Part shown: one piece after another, positions 44,226 through 59,100 of the stretch
Position numbering within the stretch: position 1 is the stretch's first letter
Layout of the letters: the number at the start of each line of letters is the position of its first letter
Origin: Aspergillus flavus
Lineage: Eukaryota > Ascomycota > Eurotiomycetes > Eurotiales > Aspergillaceae
NCBI RefSeq assembly: GCF_009017415.1
Contig: NC_092408.1
Span: forward strand, 2,356,001-2,420,000
Length of the DNA: 64,000 nt
Direction of reading: 5' to 3'
Notes under the pieces: model-generated
Databases searched by the model: none
What the model was told of the DNA's origin: nothing
The model's input: only the letters and a program-made list of their open reading frames with translations
Translations under genes and position numbers: made by a program

Positions 44226-45700
44226 TATAATAGTGGTTGCCTTAGATAACTATATCGTGTATAAACAAGCCACTAGTGGGCTGCTGGCTTATATAATATA
44301 TAAATATATTTATATTAGAATTATATAGAGAATTCTAATTTTTAAATAATTTATTCTATTATATTAAATAAAAAAATTATTATATAATTCTAAATATTTT
44401 ATTATTAATAAATTTTTAAAAATTAATAATATAGCTATTTAATTATCTATAATTTAAAAAATCTTTTAAAAAAAGTTTTTAATAATTTAAAATATTTAAA
44501 TCTTTAATACTTTAATAAAATTAATTATTTAAAAAAATAAAAATAAATTTTTTTTTTAAAAAATTAATATTAAAATAAAAGATTAATATTATTATTTAGT
44601 ATAATTATATAAATAGTGAAAATATTAAAAATAATTATATAAATAAAGCTTATAAATAATAAATTTAATAATTTTAAATTATCTATATTTATTTCTTTTA
44701 AAAATAAAATTATTTATAAAATATAGAATTATATTATAAATAAAAAAAGCTATTTTATAATAAATATATTAATTTAATAAAATAATAAAAATAAAATTTT
44801 ATATACTATTAATTATTTTAATAATAAAATTAAATAAATATAATATTTAAAAAAAATTAAAAAATTTTAAAAAAAAATAAAAGATTTTTTATATATTTAT
44901 TAATTTTAAAATAAAAATTAATATTAAAATATTATATATTATTTTATAAATAAAAATAAAATAGTAGAAATATATATAAATAATATATTTAAAATCTAAA
45001 AATATAATAAATCTTTTTAAATTATTGTTTTATAATTTAAATATAAATTTAAATATTTAATTAAAAAGTTTAAAAAAAGATTATTTATATAATTAATTAA
45101 TTATATATTCTAAAAAAAATATAATATAATAATTTAATATTAATTAATTTTTTATTATAAATATAGTTTATATAAAGATAAAAAAAATAATTAAAAATAT
45201 ATTAATAAAAAAATTAGAATTTTATAAATTTAATAAAAATAAAAAATATTTTTAAAGAAATATAATTTTTATTATATATTTTTATAGTAGCTATTTTTTA
45301 ATTAAATAATTTATTTTTAAAATTTATTAATAGAATAATAATATATAAATAGTTTATAAATATAAAAAAAATTAATAAAAAAATATTATTTTTAATATAA
45401 GAAAAAGAATTATAAAATTTAAAAATATATTAAAAATATTAATAATATATTAAAAAAAAATTTTTATAAATAATAAAAATTATAGTTTCTAGAGCTTTTA
45501 ATTTTATATTATTTAAATAAATTTATAATATTTTTTATTTTTAATATAATAAAGCTATAACTATAAAAGTTATTTAATATTAATATTAATAATAAATTAA
45601 TAAAAAAAAATAAAACTATAATATATAAATAATAAAAATATTATTAAATTTTAAAATTAATAATAATTTTATTTTTTATTAATATTTATTTTAATATAAA
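44226..45700 (+). repeat. Dispersed repeat family A, copy 1
   Basis: About 1.45 kb that aligns by eye with 53931-55330 in the same orientation. Shared blocks include an LTR-like head (TATAATATATAAATATATTT, then a GAATTCTAATTTT-like stretch) and later segments around AGCTTTTAATTTTATATTAT. Its first 60 bases (44229-44290) keep more G and C than anything around them. It is probably the start of a degraded LTR retrotransposon. Confidence 0.75.
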
Positions 45701-48614
45701 ATTATTATATTAAAAAATTATTTTTAATTATTAATATATATATATAATATACTAATAATATTTTAATATTATATTATAATAAATTAATTATAAAATTCTA
45801 AATAATTAATTAAAAAAATTAAATAAAAAATATAAAATAAAATACTATATTATTAATTTTTAAAAAATAATTAAATTATTCTATAATATAAATAAATATA
45901 CTATATTAATTTTATTATTATTATTTTTAATAAAAATATAATATTATTTAAAAAAATTAATAATCTATATTAAAAATTTAAATAATTTATTAAAAGAATA
46001 TATTATATTTTTATTATAATAATTATATATTAATTAAATATTGATAATAAATTATTAAAATTATTATTTTAATATAAAAAATAGATTTATATTTTTATAA
46101 AAAAAATAATTAAATTTTTAAATAAAAAAACTATATATTTAATATTATTAATTAAAAAAATTCTATTATATAAATTTTTATATAATCTTTTATAATATAA
46201 ATTATAAATATTATAAGAATATTTTAATAAAATATTTATATATTAATAGATTAAATATTCTATTAATATAATAAAAATATTACTACTTTTTATTTATAAA
46301 TTTAATAATTTATTAAAATTATATATTATAATTATAAAAAATAAATATCTATTATTTTATATTAATAAATTAATAAATTAATTTATAGAAATAAAATATT
46401 CTATTAAATTTGATTTAAAAATATATAGTATTAAATTTATATTTAAAAAAATAATAAATAAAAAATAGTATTCTAAATATATAATAATATTACTTAATTT
46501 ATATAATATATTAATAATCTTTTAGATATATATTAATAAAGCTATAAAAAGTTTTTTAGATAATTATTATATTATGTATTTAAATAATATCTCTATTTAT
46601 TTATAAATAGAGAAATATATATAATATATTAATAAAATATTATTATATTTAAAATAATATATATATTAATTTAAAATATATATATACTATTAGTAAATAG
46701 CTAATATTAAAATTTTTTATAATATTTAAATATTTTTAAAATTTATAAAATATTATATAATAATTCTTTTTTTATAATACTTTAAATTTATATTATAAAT
46801 TAAATTAATTATAAATATTTTTTTATAATTTATTAATAAAATTAAAAAGTTTTATTACTATATTAATTAGTAATTAATTATTTTATATTTAAAAAAATAT
46901 ATAAAAATAACAAATTTTTATTTTATTTATAATTAAAAATTATTTATTATTATAAAATATTTAAAATATTTAAAATATAAAAATATTATTTTAAAGATAT
47001 AGTATATATAATCTATATATAAAACAATTATAAAAATTTATAATATTATTATTTAAAAAAATAATAAAAATAAATAAATATTAGATTTAATAAATAAAAT
47101 TTTTAAATAGAATATTAATTTAAATATTTAAATTTAATTAATATATTTTTATAATAAAAAGACTATAAAAATATTTATATATAAAAAATATTAAATTATT
47201 ATTTATATTTTTTAGAAAAGCTATAAATAATATTAAATAATTAAAATAATAGTAAAATATTTTTAATAGTTAAATTAAAAATTTTAATTATAAATTTAAA
47301 AAATCTAGAATTTTTAGTTTTTAAAATAATAGTATAAAAAATTATTAAAAAAATATTATTTATAAAATAATATTATATTTTTTTTAAAATATAATTTTAG
47401 AGATCTAATAAAAATATATATATATATAAATAATATTCTTAAAATATATAGTAATATAATAAAATAATAATATATTAATAATAAATTATTATATTATAAA
47501 AAAATTACTTATATATTTTTATACTTTATATTTAAATAAAAAATTTTAAAAATATATTATAATAATTCTTTTATAAATTATTTTAATTAAAAAAAATATT
47601 TTTAAATTAATTAAAAAAAAGTTTTATTAAAATAATATATATATAAATATTAAAAATTATATTTAAAATTATTTTATTTATTAAAAAAAATTTTTTTAAA
47701 AAATTATTATAAAATAAACTAATCTTTTTTTTATTTTAAAAAATTATAATAAAATTTAATAATAGACTTTATAATTAATTTATTACTATTAAATTAAAAA
47801 AACTATATATATAATATAATTTTTATAATAATAGATTAATATATAAAAATTATACAATATATAATTATAATTATAATTATAATTATAAAAAAATTAATTA
47901 ATATATTTTTAAAATTATTTATAAAACTAAATTTTTAAAAAATTTAATTAGTAATAAAAATTTATTTTTTATTAATAAATAAATAAACAAATAGAGTATT
48001 AAAATTAAATATTTAAAATATATCTATAAATATATCTAAATTACTAATAAAATAATTAAATAAATTAATTAATTATAATAAAATTTATTTATAATAATAC
48101 TAAAAATATATTAATAAAATATTTTTTTTCTATAATTTAATAGAATATAGAATTAGTAATTGTTAAATTTAAAATTATTCAATTAATAGTATTAAATATA
48201 TTAATAAAATTATAATTAAAAAAATTAATTAATATTTAAATTAAGCCAAAAAAAGATTTAAATAAAATAATAAAATAATAAATAAAAAAATATAATAAAT
48301 ATTATAAGATTATATAATTATATATAAAATAAAAAATTTTACTATTAATAAAAATTGTTAAATTATAATAATTAAATAAAAAACTAGATTTAAAATATAA
48401 TAGTCTAGTTATAATTATAAAGATTATTAGAAAATAAATATATTATTTATAATTATTAAAAATATATAATTATATTTATTTTATTTTTTATATATTATTA
48501 TTAAAACTATATTATTAATATATAAAAATAAAAATTAAAAAGATTTAATTAATTATTATGAATAATTAAAAAAATAAAAAATAAAAAAAGTATTTATTTA
48601 TTAAATATATTATA

Positions 48615-48730
48615 TTAGCTATAGAATCTTAATTAGATCTAGTATTAAAGCATCTCTTTAATAAATATCTAGATAGCGAAAATCTTTTTTGGATGAAATT
48701 AATAATTTCTATTTTATAAAATTTTAATAG
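48615..48730 (+). repeat. Direct repeat family B, copy 1 (putative LTR)
   Basis: About 115 bp beginning TTAGCTATAGAATCTTAATT and containing AAATTAATAATTTCTATT. It matches 52542-52656 in the same orientation, 3.9 kb away, a spacing fitting a small LTR element. Confidence 0.7.
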
Positions 48731-49771
48731 ACCATAAGTCTAATTAATTTAAAAAAAGTTTAGAGAATTATTTAATCTATTTAAAAAAGTTTTTAAAATA
48801 TAATAATTAATATTATTATTAATTTAAACTTTTTATTTATAAAAGAAATTTAAAAAAAAAGAATCTATAATATATAGTAAAATAGTTATTAGTAAATAAA
48901 ACTTTTAAAAAATTCTTTTTTTAAAAAAAATAGAACATAAGATATAAATTAAAAAATATTATAAAAAAAAAATCTTTAATTTTTAAAGATTTTTTATTAT
49001 TTATATAGAGAAAAATAAAGATATAAAATTATTTTCTATTTAAAAATTTTTTAATAAAGTAGATAAAATTATAAAATATTAAATAAATTAATTTAATTAT
49101 AAAATATAAAATTTTTATAGTTAAAATATATTATAATTTTAAATTTTTTAATAATATTTTTAATTTATATAAAATAAAAATAAATATTTTAAAATTATAA
49201 TTATAATTAATTTTATGAATTTTAAAAAATATAATAAAATAACTATTAATTATTATAAATTTTATTATATATATAAATACAATTTATAAAATAATAAAAA
49301 AGATTTTTTTAAAATATAGATATATTTTTATATAAATTATATATAAATTTTTAATATAAAAAAAATATTTTATATAACTAGATTATAATTTTTATGATTT
49401 AATAAAATTTATAAATAATCTATACTATATAATTATATTTTATTATATTATTTTAATTTTTTTATAAAAATTTAAAATAAAATTTTTTATTTAAATAATA
49501 TATATTAAAAGTAAATTTAAATTAAAAATTATATAAAAATTTTAAAGTATAACTTTTAAAAAATATATATATTTATTATAAAAAAATATATTTTAATATA
49601 ATTTATTAATAGCTATAATAGATAATATTAATTTAAATAATAAAATTTAAATTTAAAAATAATAATAATAATAAATAGAAAAAGAACATATTTTATAGTA
49701 GATTGATTAAAAAATTTAAATATTATAAAAGTATAGAAATTAAAAAATTAAAAAAAATTATATCTCTATTA

Positions 49772-49898
49772 TAAATCTAAATATAATATTTTACTATATT
49801 AATATTTTTATTTTGTTTTAATTATAAATCTAAAAATTTAATATAATTATAAAATAAAATAAAAATATTAATATAGTAAAATATTATATTTAGATTTA
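49772..49898. repeat. Near-perfect inverted repeat, 49-bp arms
   Basis: Arms 49772-49820 and 49850-49898 are reverse complements at 48 of 49 positions, with a 29-bp spacer. The one mismatch (G at 49815) corresponds to a C-to-T change in CpA context on the other arm. Confidence 0.85.
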
Positions 49899-52541
49899 AA
49901 TATATTATTTTTTAATAGAATAATAATTAAAAATTTTAATATATTAATAATATTATAATAATTACTTAATATTAATAATTTAAAATATTTAACTTTAAAT
50001 TAAAAAAAATTTAGTAAAATATTAAAATATTATTTTTAATAATATTTTTAAATATAGTTTATTTATAGAAAATATTATAAAAACTAGAGAAATAGATTAT
50101 ATTAAAATATATTATTATTTTAAAATATATTATTAATTTAAAATATATTTTAAATTTCTTTTAATTAAAAAAATTAAATAAAAATAAGAAATCTTTTAAA
50201 ATAATTTAAATTATATATTTAAATTAATTAATAATATTATAAAAGATTTTATTTAAAATATTTATAATTTTTTTTTATATTTATATATTTAAAATTCTTT
50301 TTATAAAAAAGGTTTTTTAAATATATAAAAAAATATTATAATTATTATATTTAATATTATAATTTTATATTATTAATTTAATTATATAAAAATATTAAAA
50401 ATTATAATTATAAATTAAATTTATAATAAAAATATAAAATATTAGATTAATATTTAATAATAATATATATTATAAAATATATTATAAAATTAAAATAAAA
50501 TATTAAATATTTTTTAATTATAATTAATATTATAATAGAATTAATATATATTATAATACTTTATAATAAAAGATTTTTTAGATATTTTAATAAAAATAAA
50601 TTAAAAATATTATAATATAATAAAAAATATATTATTTATAAATATCTAGATAAAAAAAATTAATAATTTTAATAAATAAAAAAATTTAATAAAAATATAT
50701 AAATTAAATTAATATCTTTTATATATTTAAAATAAATAATAAAATTAAAAAAATTAATAATATTTTTAATTAAATAACTAAATTAATTTTTTAATTTATA
50801 TAATTAATATAATAGCTAAAATATATAATTAATTTATTTTATTAAAAAAGATTATATTAAATATAACTATATATAAATATTAATTTTATTATAATTTATT
50901 AAATAAAAAAATATCTCTAGATTTTATAAACATTTATAATTATTAAGTATATATTTATATATAAAAAAATTATATAATATTAAAAATAATAAAATTATAT
51001 ATATAAAATAAATATTTTATTAAATTTTTAAAAAATAATAATTATATATAAAAAATATAAATATTAAGAAAAATTAAATTAAAAGATTTTATAATATTAT
51101 ATTTAATATAAATTATATATTTAAAAATAATAAAAATTAAAAAAAATTAAAAAAAATTTATATTTATAATTTTAAAAAAGTCTATTAATAAAAAAATAAA
51201 TCTATTAAGTTATTTTAAAATTATATAAAATTTAATATTTTTAAAATATAATGTATTATATTTTTAAGGATTATAATAAATTAAATTTATATAGTTTTAA
51301 AATTTTAAAATAAAGAATCTATTAAATATAATATAATAATTTTATAAATAAATAAAATATTTAAATTAATTAAAAATTTAAATTAATTAAAAATCTAAAA
51401 TATAAAAAGTTTTTAAATTATTATATAAATAAATATTAACTAAATCTTTTATTTAAAAATCTATAAAATTAAAAATTTATAAAATTATATTATAATATTA
51501 ATATTTTTATAATAAAATATTAGAAAAATATAATATTATAAAAAAATTAAAAAATATATATATTTTATTAAATAAATAAATATTTAATTTAAAAATTAAT
51601 TATAAATAACTATATATTTAAATAATAAAAGATAATATTTTTAAAAATATTCTTTATTATAATATCCATAAAAAAATAAAAAGGTTTTTATATATTAGTT
51701 AATTAGCTTTATAAAAAAATAATAATTAAATATATTAATTTAATTAGATTTTTTATAGATTTAAATTATAAAAAAAATAAAGTATTAATATTTAATTAAA
51801 AAACTTAATTAGTTTATAATGAAAATTTAGTTTAATAATAAAAATATAGTATTATTATTTTAATAATAAATAAATATTTTTATTAAAATAGATTAAAAAT
51901 TATAATAAATATATTTCAATATTTTTAAATAATAAATTATTTAAAAATTAAACTAAATATAGATTATATATATAAATTAAAGATTTATATTAATATAGTA
52001 TATTAAAATTATAAAACTAAAAAATTAATTAAAAATATTATTATAATATATATAGTCTTTATTTAATAAATTTTATATAAATAGATTTTTATACTATTAT
52101 TATATATAATTATAGAGTTTTTTATATATAATATTATAATTAAAAAAAGTTTTTTTATTAAAAAAGTATTTAAAATATTAAATTTATTTATTAATTTAAA
52201 AATTATAAATAATAATAAATTAATTATTTTTATAAATAATTAAAATAGTATAAAGATTTTATAGTATAGTAACTATATATTAATTATAAAATAGTTTAAT
52301 AATTAATAATCTTTTATATAAAATCTTTTATATAAAATCTTTTATAAATTAATAAGATTTATTTAAAATTTATATTATTAAAAGATAATATAATATATAT
52401 ATTAATTAAATCTTTAAATTATAAAATCTTTATTACTATAAAAAAAATAATATTATAAATTATTAATATTTTAAATATTTAAAATAATATTTAATGAGAA
52501 AATTATATTAGTTTTTATAATATAAGATCTAGAGAGATATA

Positions 52542-52656
52542 TTAACTATAGAATTCTAATTAAGTCTAGTATTAAACTATTTTTTTATTAGATAATTAAA
52601 TAGTCAGAATCTCTTTTTTAAAGAAATTAATAATTTCTATTCTATAAGGATTTGAT
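52542..52656 (+). repeat. Direct repeat family B, copy 2 (putative LTR)
   Basis: The segment begins TTAACTATAGAATTCTAATT and ends near TTCTATAAGGATTTGAT. It pairs with 48615-48730; the two differ mostly by transitions and small indels. Confidence 0.7.
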
Positions 52657-53930
52657 ATATTATTAGAAATTATAGTATTTTATTAAATGAAAATAGTTAA
52701 GTTATAAAAATTTATAAAAATTAAAATTTTTTTTGAAAATACTATTAAAGCTATTATAATTTTTTAAAGAATTAATAAAATATAAATGATATTTTATTAA
52801 TTATAAAAAAAATATAATCTTTTTTTTATAAAATTTTAATATATCTTTAAATAATATAGTATTATTATTTTTTTTATAAAATTTGGAATTTAATAAAAAT
52901 ATTCTAAGCTATTATATTTATATTATTAATAAAAATATTTATATTAAAGAAATAAAATAACTTTATAAAATTAAAAGAAATAAAAAAATAATTTTAAAAT
53001 ATAATATAAAGTATTTCCTAATAGACTTTAAATACATAAATTATTATAAATTTTTTTAATTTTTAAATTATTTTTAAAAAAAGACTCTATATTATTAAAT
53101 TTTTATTAGATATTGATTAAATAAAATAAATCATAATTTATATTCTATAATATTATTAGATACAGATAGATTTTATTTAATTTATTAAAATAATTAATGG
53201 TTTTTTTAATATATTTAATTAATTATCTATAGTCTTTATAATCTTTTAAAACATATATTTTAAAAATTTCTTAATATTAATAAAAATACTAATAAATATT
53301 AATTTAGTATAATATTTATAGAATATCTATAAATTATTAATATTATTTTATTATATTATATTTAAAACTCAATTATTTATTTATTTAAAAAAATTAGAAA
53401 ATATTAAAAATAATCTTTAAAAAAATAATAGAGATTATAGCAATAGTAAAAATAATTTTAAAAAATTTAAAAAAAGTTTTTTTAAAAAATTAAAAAGAAA
53501 AGATTATTAAGATCTCTATAAGAAAATTAAAGTAATACATTTTAAATTATTTAAATTTACTAAAATATATCTTTATAAAATTAAGAAATATTTATTTAAA
53601 AAAAAAGATTTAATAAAGTAAAAAATAAAAAAAAGTAAAAAATAAATATAGAAAATTAATAAATATATTAATTTTTTTTTATAAAAGTATATTAATAGCT
53701 TTTTAAAAAATCAAATTAATAAAAAAAAATATTTATAGAGTTCTACTAGATTAACTAAATTTATTTCATTTTTTAAAAGATTTTTATAATCCTATAAATA
53801 ATATTCCATTTAACTATTTTTAAAATAATAAAGATATTAGTTTATAATTCTAGTAGTATTTTTATAAAAAAATTAAATATCTTAAAATTTAAATATAAAT
53901 TAAAAAATTTATTTTTTTAAAAAAAGAATA

Positions 53931-55330
53931 GTTATAATAGTAATTATTTTAGATATAAGATTCTATATAAATAAACTATTAGTAAACCACTAGTTTATAT
54001 AATATATAAATATATTTATATTAAAATTATATAGAAAATTCTAATTTTCAAGTAATTTATTCTAGTATACTAGATAGAGAAATTACTATATAATTCTAAA
54101 TAATTTAAAGTCTTCAAGTACTATATCTCTAAAATCTATTAATTAACCAAGCTCTGCAGGCCTACTATCTATAAATAGTAATACACTGGCAGAGCACTTA
54201 CATTACTATAAAATTTTAAATAATCTTTAATTTTTTATTACTATATTTTTAAAGTCCATTAGTTAATTATATTTTATAAATTCATTATTTATAAATAGTA
54301 GTACATTAATAAAGTTATCTATAATTTAAATTATTTTTAATTAATAATTTTAAAATTATTAACATATAAAATTTAAATATTTTATTATTTATGAAATCTT
54401 TAAAAAATTAATAGTATAGTTTTTTAATTATTTATAATTTAAAAAGTTTTATAAAAAAAAGTTTTTAATAATTTAAAATATTTAGATCTCTAATACTTTA
54501 ATAGAACTAATTATTAAAAAAATGAAAATAGAATTTTTAAAAAAGAACTAACATTAAAATATTAAAATTAAAAATTAATATTATTATTTAAAATAATTAT
54601 TATCTAAATAATAAAGATATTTAAAATTTAAAAATATAATACATTTTTTTAAATTATTTTTTATAGCTTAAGTATAAATCTAAATATTTAATTTAAAAAT
54701 TTACAAAAAGATTATCTATATAATTTATTAGTTATAAATTCTAGAAAGAATATATAATATAGAAATTTAATACTAGTTAATTCCCTATTATAAAAATAAT
54801 TAATATAATAAAAAAATAACTAAAAATATATTAATAGAGAAAACTAGATTTTTAAAAGATTTAATAAAAATAAAAATAAAGTCTTTATTATATATTTTTA
54901 TAATAGTTATTTTCAATTAAATAATTATTTTTTATAATTTATTAATAGAGTAATAATATATAGATAATCTAGAAATATAAAAAATTAGTAAAAAAAAATT
55001 ATTTTAAGTATAATAAAAAAGATTATAGAATTATAAATTATTTTAAAATTATTAATAGTATATTTAAAAAATATTTTTTATAAATAATAAAAACTATAAT
55101 CTCTAGAGCTCTTAGTATTATACTATTTAAATAAATCTATAATAATTTGTATTTTTAATATAATAAAACTATAGTTATAAAAATTATTTAATATTAATAT
55201 TAATATTAAATTAATAAAAAAATGAAATTATATAGTATAGATAGTAAAGATATTATTAGATTTTAAAATTAAGAATAATTTTATTTTTTATTAATGTTTA
55301 TTTTTAATTATTAATATATATATATATATA
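53931..55330 (+). repeat. Dispersed repeat family A, copy 2
   Basis: It aligns with 44226-45700 but lacks about 350 bp (the part matching 44600-44960) and carries an insert of 120-bp tandem units (54083-54330). It ends at a TA microsatellite near 55316-55332. It is in the same orientation as copy 1, 9.7 kb away. Confidence 0.75.
54083..54330. repeat. 120-bp tandem repeat, two copies, unequally degraded
   Basis: The same landmarks (ATTACTATA, CTATATYTYTAAA and ATAAATAGTA) recur exactly 120 bp apart, for example at 54171 and 54291. The first unit keeps G+C-rich stretches (AAGCTCTGCAGGCCTAC, CACTGGCAGAGCACTTAC); the second has A/T at most of those sites. Confidence 0.85.
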
Positions 55331-55966
55331 ATATATAAATAGTATTTTTATTGAAACCTAGAGGACTTATTTATATATAGCTGATTGTAGTTATCAGCTA
55401 CAGTTAATTAATAAAAAGAACCAGTCAATAAAAAATTAGATAGAATAACTAATTAATATATATAATAGTAGATAGTGCTATAATAATATAGTAGTATATT
55501 AATATTAAATAATCTAGAGATTTCTAGATCTTAATCTATTATTTTTTATTATTAATTTATTTTATTATAAATTAAAAGCTATTTAATAATAAAAGTACTA
55601 TATATTAATAAAAAAATATTATATTAAATAAATTATTATTATTTATTTATTTATTTTATTCTATTTGTTTTATTTTATTATTATTATATAATCTTGTTAA
55701 TATATATATTATTTTATTATTTAGTTAGTAAATTTTTTTACTATTATTATTATTATACTACTATAGTCTATATATTCATTAATTAATAAGTTATAAAGCT
55801 AGTATATTAAATTACTTTATACTATCTTAATTTATTGATTTTATTTTTATTTATTAATTAATTTAATATTGAATATTATATTTTATTAATTTTATTAAGT
55901 AAATATACTTTATTTCTTTATTATTATTTAAATACTATTTTTATTTATTAAACTAAAATGTTAACT

Positions 55967-56147
55967 GATCTTGTCTATATTATCTTATACACTAAATAGA
56001 GACCAATATTTAATAAAATCTAAATTCTTACTATTCTATCTTCGGCTAGCTTTTTAACTAAATATTATAGATAGAGATCTACTTAGTAGCTAAAAAAATC
56101 GATTTTCTAAACTATTTAAAACTACTAGATAAAATTCTGTATCAATA
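55967..56147 (+). repeat. Direct repeat family C, copy 1 (putative 5' LTR)
   Basis: About 180 bp beginning GATCTTGT and containing TATTCTATCTTCGGCTAGC and AGATCTACTTAGTAGC. It pairs with 59693-59907, so a 3.55-kb internal region lies between them. Confidence 0.75.
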
Positions 56148-59100
56148 TTCTTTTTATTTTAATTAAAATATAAAATTTGATTAAAATTCTTTATAATTTA
56201 TATCTACTAAATTTAAAAGATTAATAAAATATTTAAATATAATATTAACTAGTAATTTAGTAAATCTATTTAGAAAATTATTTTTTCTAATAATATAATT
56301 AATTATAATTAAACTTTTTTATAAAAATTCTATATTTATAAATATTATATATTAATCTATTTAAATATATATATTTAATTAATAAATAATAATAAATTAG
56401 TAGATTTTATAAGTTTTTAAAATTAAAATCTATTATAAATAATTAAAATAATTATAATTATTTTAATAGAAAATATTCATTTATAGATAATTCATTATTT
56501 TAATATTGTTTATAATATAAAAATACTAATATAAAAAATTATATATAGTTATATAGATTTTTTATTTATATAATCTTTATATATAATAATATTATATATT
56601 TTTAAATATTTATTAAATTTATAATTTAAAATAATTTTTATATATAAATTAATTAATATATTATATATATTACTATTATTATTTTTATTGTTTATTTAAT
56701 TTTATTTTTAATATTATTTAAATATATAATATAATAGACTAAAAACATAGATATAAAATAAAAAATATAATCTATTGTTTTAATATAATATAAAATCCTT
56801 TTTAAATATATTTTTTCATAAAATATAATTATTTTTTTGTATAATTATAAATTATACTATTGTCTAAAAATTTAATTAATGTATTTATAATTTTTATTTT
56901 AAAAAATCTAGTAAATTTTTAATATATAGTAATAATAATAATCTTTATTAATATTATTATAAATATATTATTTATATATAATAGTATAATTTTATTATTT
57001 TTAATATGAATATAATAATTTTTATTAATTAATATAAAATCTATTTTATATAGTTTAATATTAATATTTTTATTTTATAGATATACTATCTATTTAAAAC
57101 TATATAACAATTTATTAAAATAATAGATTATTTTAATATTATTTTTATAAAAGTTAATAAATTAAATTATTTAAATATATTTTTTATTAATATCTATATT
57201 TAAATATATAATATAAAAATTAGATTATTTCTATTCCAATTATAAATAATTATTAAAATAAATAGGATTTTAAGTAATATATCTATAATTATAAATATAT
57301 GGATTTTATTAAAATTAATACAATATTATCATTTATTTTTATAGAAAACCTATTTTATTTTAAATTATATAATATAATTTTAAATTATTTTTATATTTTT
57401 TTAATAATATATTTATAATTTATTATTTTAATTATATATTAGTAATTAATTTAATTAATAAAAATATAACTATTTAAATCTAGTTTATAATTAAATTAAA
57501 AAATTTCTTTAATTTAATAAAACTTTTTATAAAAATATTTAAAATAATAATTAATATATTACTATTTAATAGTAAAAATTTATTTAATATTTTAATATAT
57601 ATAGATTTTAAAATATAAGATTTTGTAATTATTTAATTTTATTTATATTTAAATACTATATTTTAGAAATATAATTATTATTACTTTTAAAATTAATAAA
57701 ATAATTAATTATAATTCAAAATAACATTTTTTAATTTTATACTTTATTTTTTTAAAATATATTAATATAGTCTATGTTTAAAGATTTTAAAAAATTTATA
57801 AGATTTTATTATTTTTAATTATTAAATAGTTAATAATTTTAATAATATATTTTTTGTAAAAAAATTAAAATATTTATTAACTTTTTTAATTAAACTATTT
57901 AATTTTAATCTAGAAAATATAATTTGAATATTAATTTTTTTAAACTTATTTATATTATAAAATTATAGAATGTTAATGTACTATTAATTTATTATTTTAA
58001 AATATAATAGCTAATAAAATTATAAAATTATTAAATAAAATAAATTATAATATTTATTATACTTATTTTTTATTTTAATAAATATATATTTATTATAGTT
58101 AAAAGATTTTTATAATTATATATATCTATATATTAACAATATAAAGAATTAATAGTTTATTTTTTTATATTATAAAAAATAGACTTTTTAATTTGTAAAA
58201 ATTAATAAGCTTTATATTATTTATATATTTTATTATATTTAATTAAATTAATTTTAATTATTTTTTAAATATAATTTAAACTTATATAGATAAATTTATA
58301 ATATAAAAATATTATATTTATTAAAATAAATATATATTTTAAATAAAATAAAATTAGAATATATTTTCAGAAATTATTATTTTATTAATAAATCTTATTT
58401 TTTAAAGAAGAATTATATATATAAATATTTTAATTAAATTTTAATTTATTTTTAATTTTTATTATATTAAATAAATTATAATAATTATAAAATATATAAT
58501 ATCATCTTTACTATGTAAATAATAATTTTAAATAATATTAAAATTTAAAACAATAGATCTATTTATATTTATATTATAAATTTTATAAAAAGGTTTATCT
58601 TTTTTTATTAATACTATTAAAAAATTCTTATGATTAATTATTAAAAAAATAGATTCCAATTATATTCTTCAATAGAGTCTATAATCTTATAAAATATTAT
58701 TCTAATATTAAATAAAAATATTTAATTATATAATATTTATTATTTTTAAGGATAATTATATATATTTCTTTATATTTACTTTAAATTTAAAAATATATTA
58801 TTTTTATTTAAACTATTATTAATTACTATTCTATAATATAAATATTATAAAAAAAGATTTTAACTTAATTGCTATATTTAATATAAATAATTAATTAATT
58901 TTTATAATTTTTTTGAATGATAGTATTAATAAATATATATAGATCTTTATTAATAAATATTTATATGTTATTTTTTATAAAAATTAATTTATAATTTTTT
59001 AACTAGTTTAAAAGATTATTTTTAAAATAATAAATTAATTATTATAAATATATTATCTATAAATTCTTTTAAATTTAATAATTTTATTACCAATTTAATA

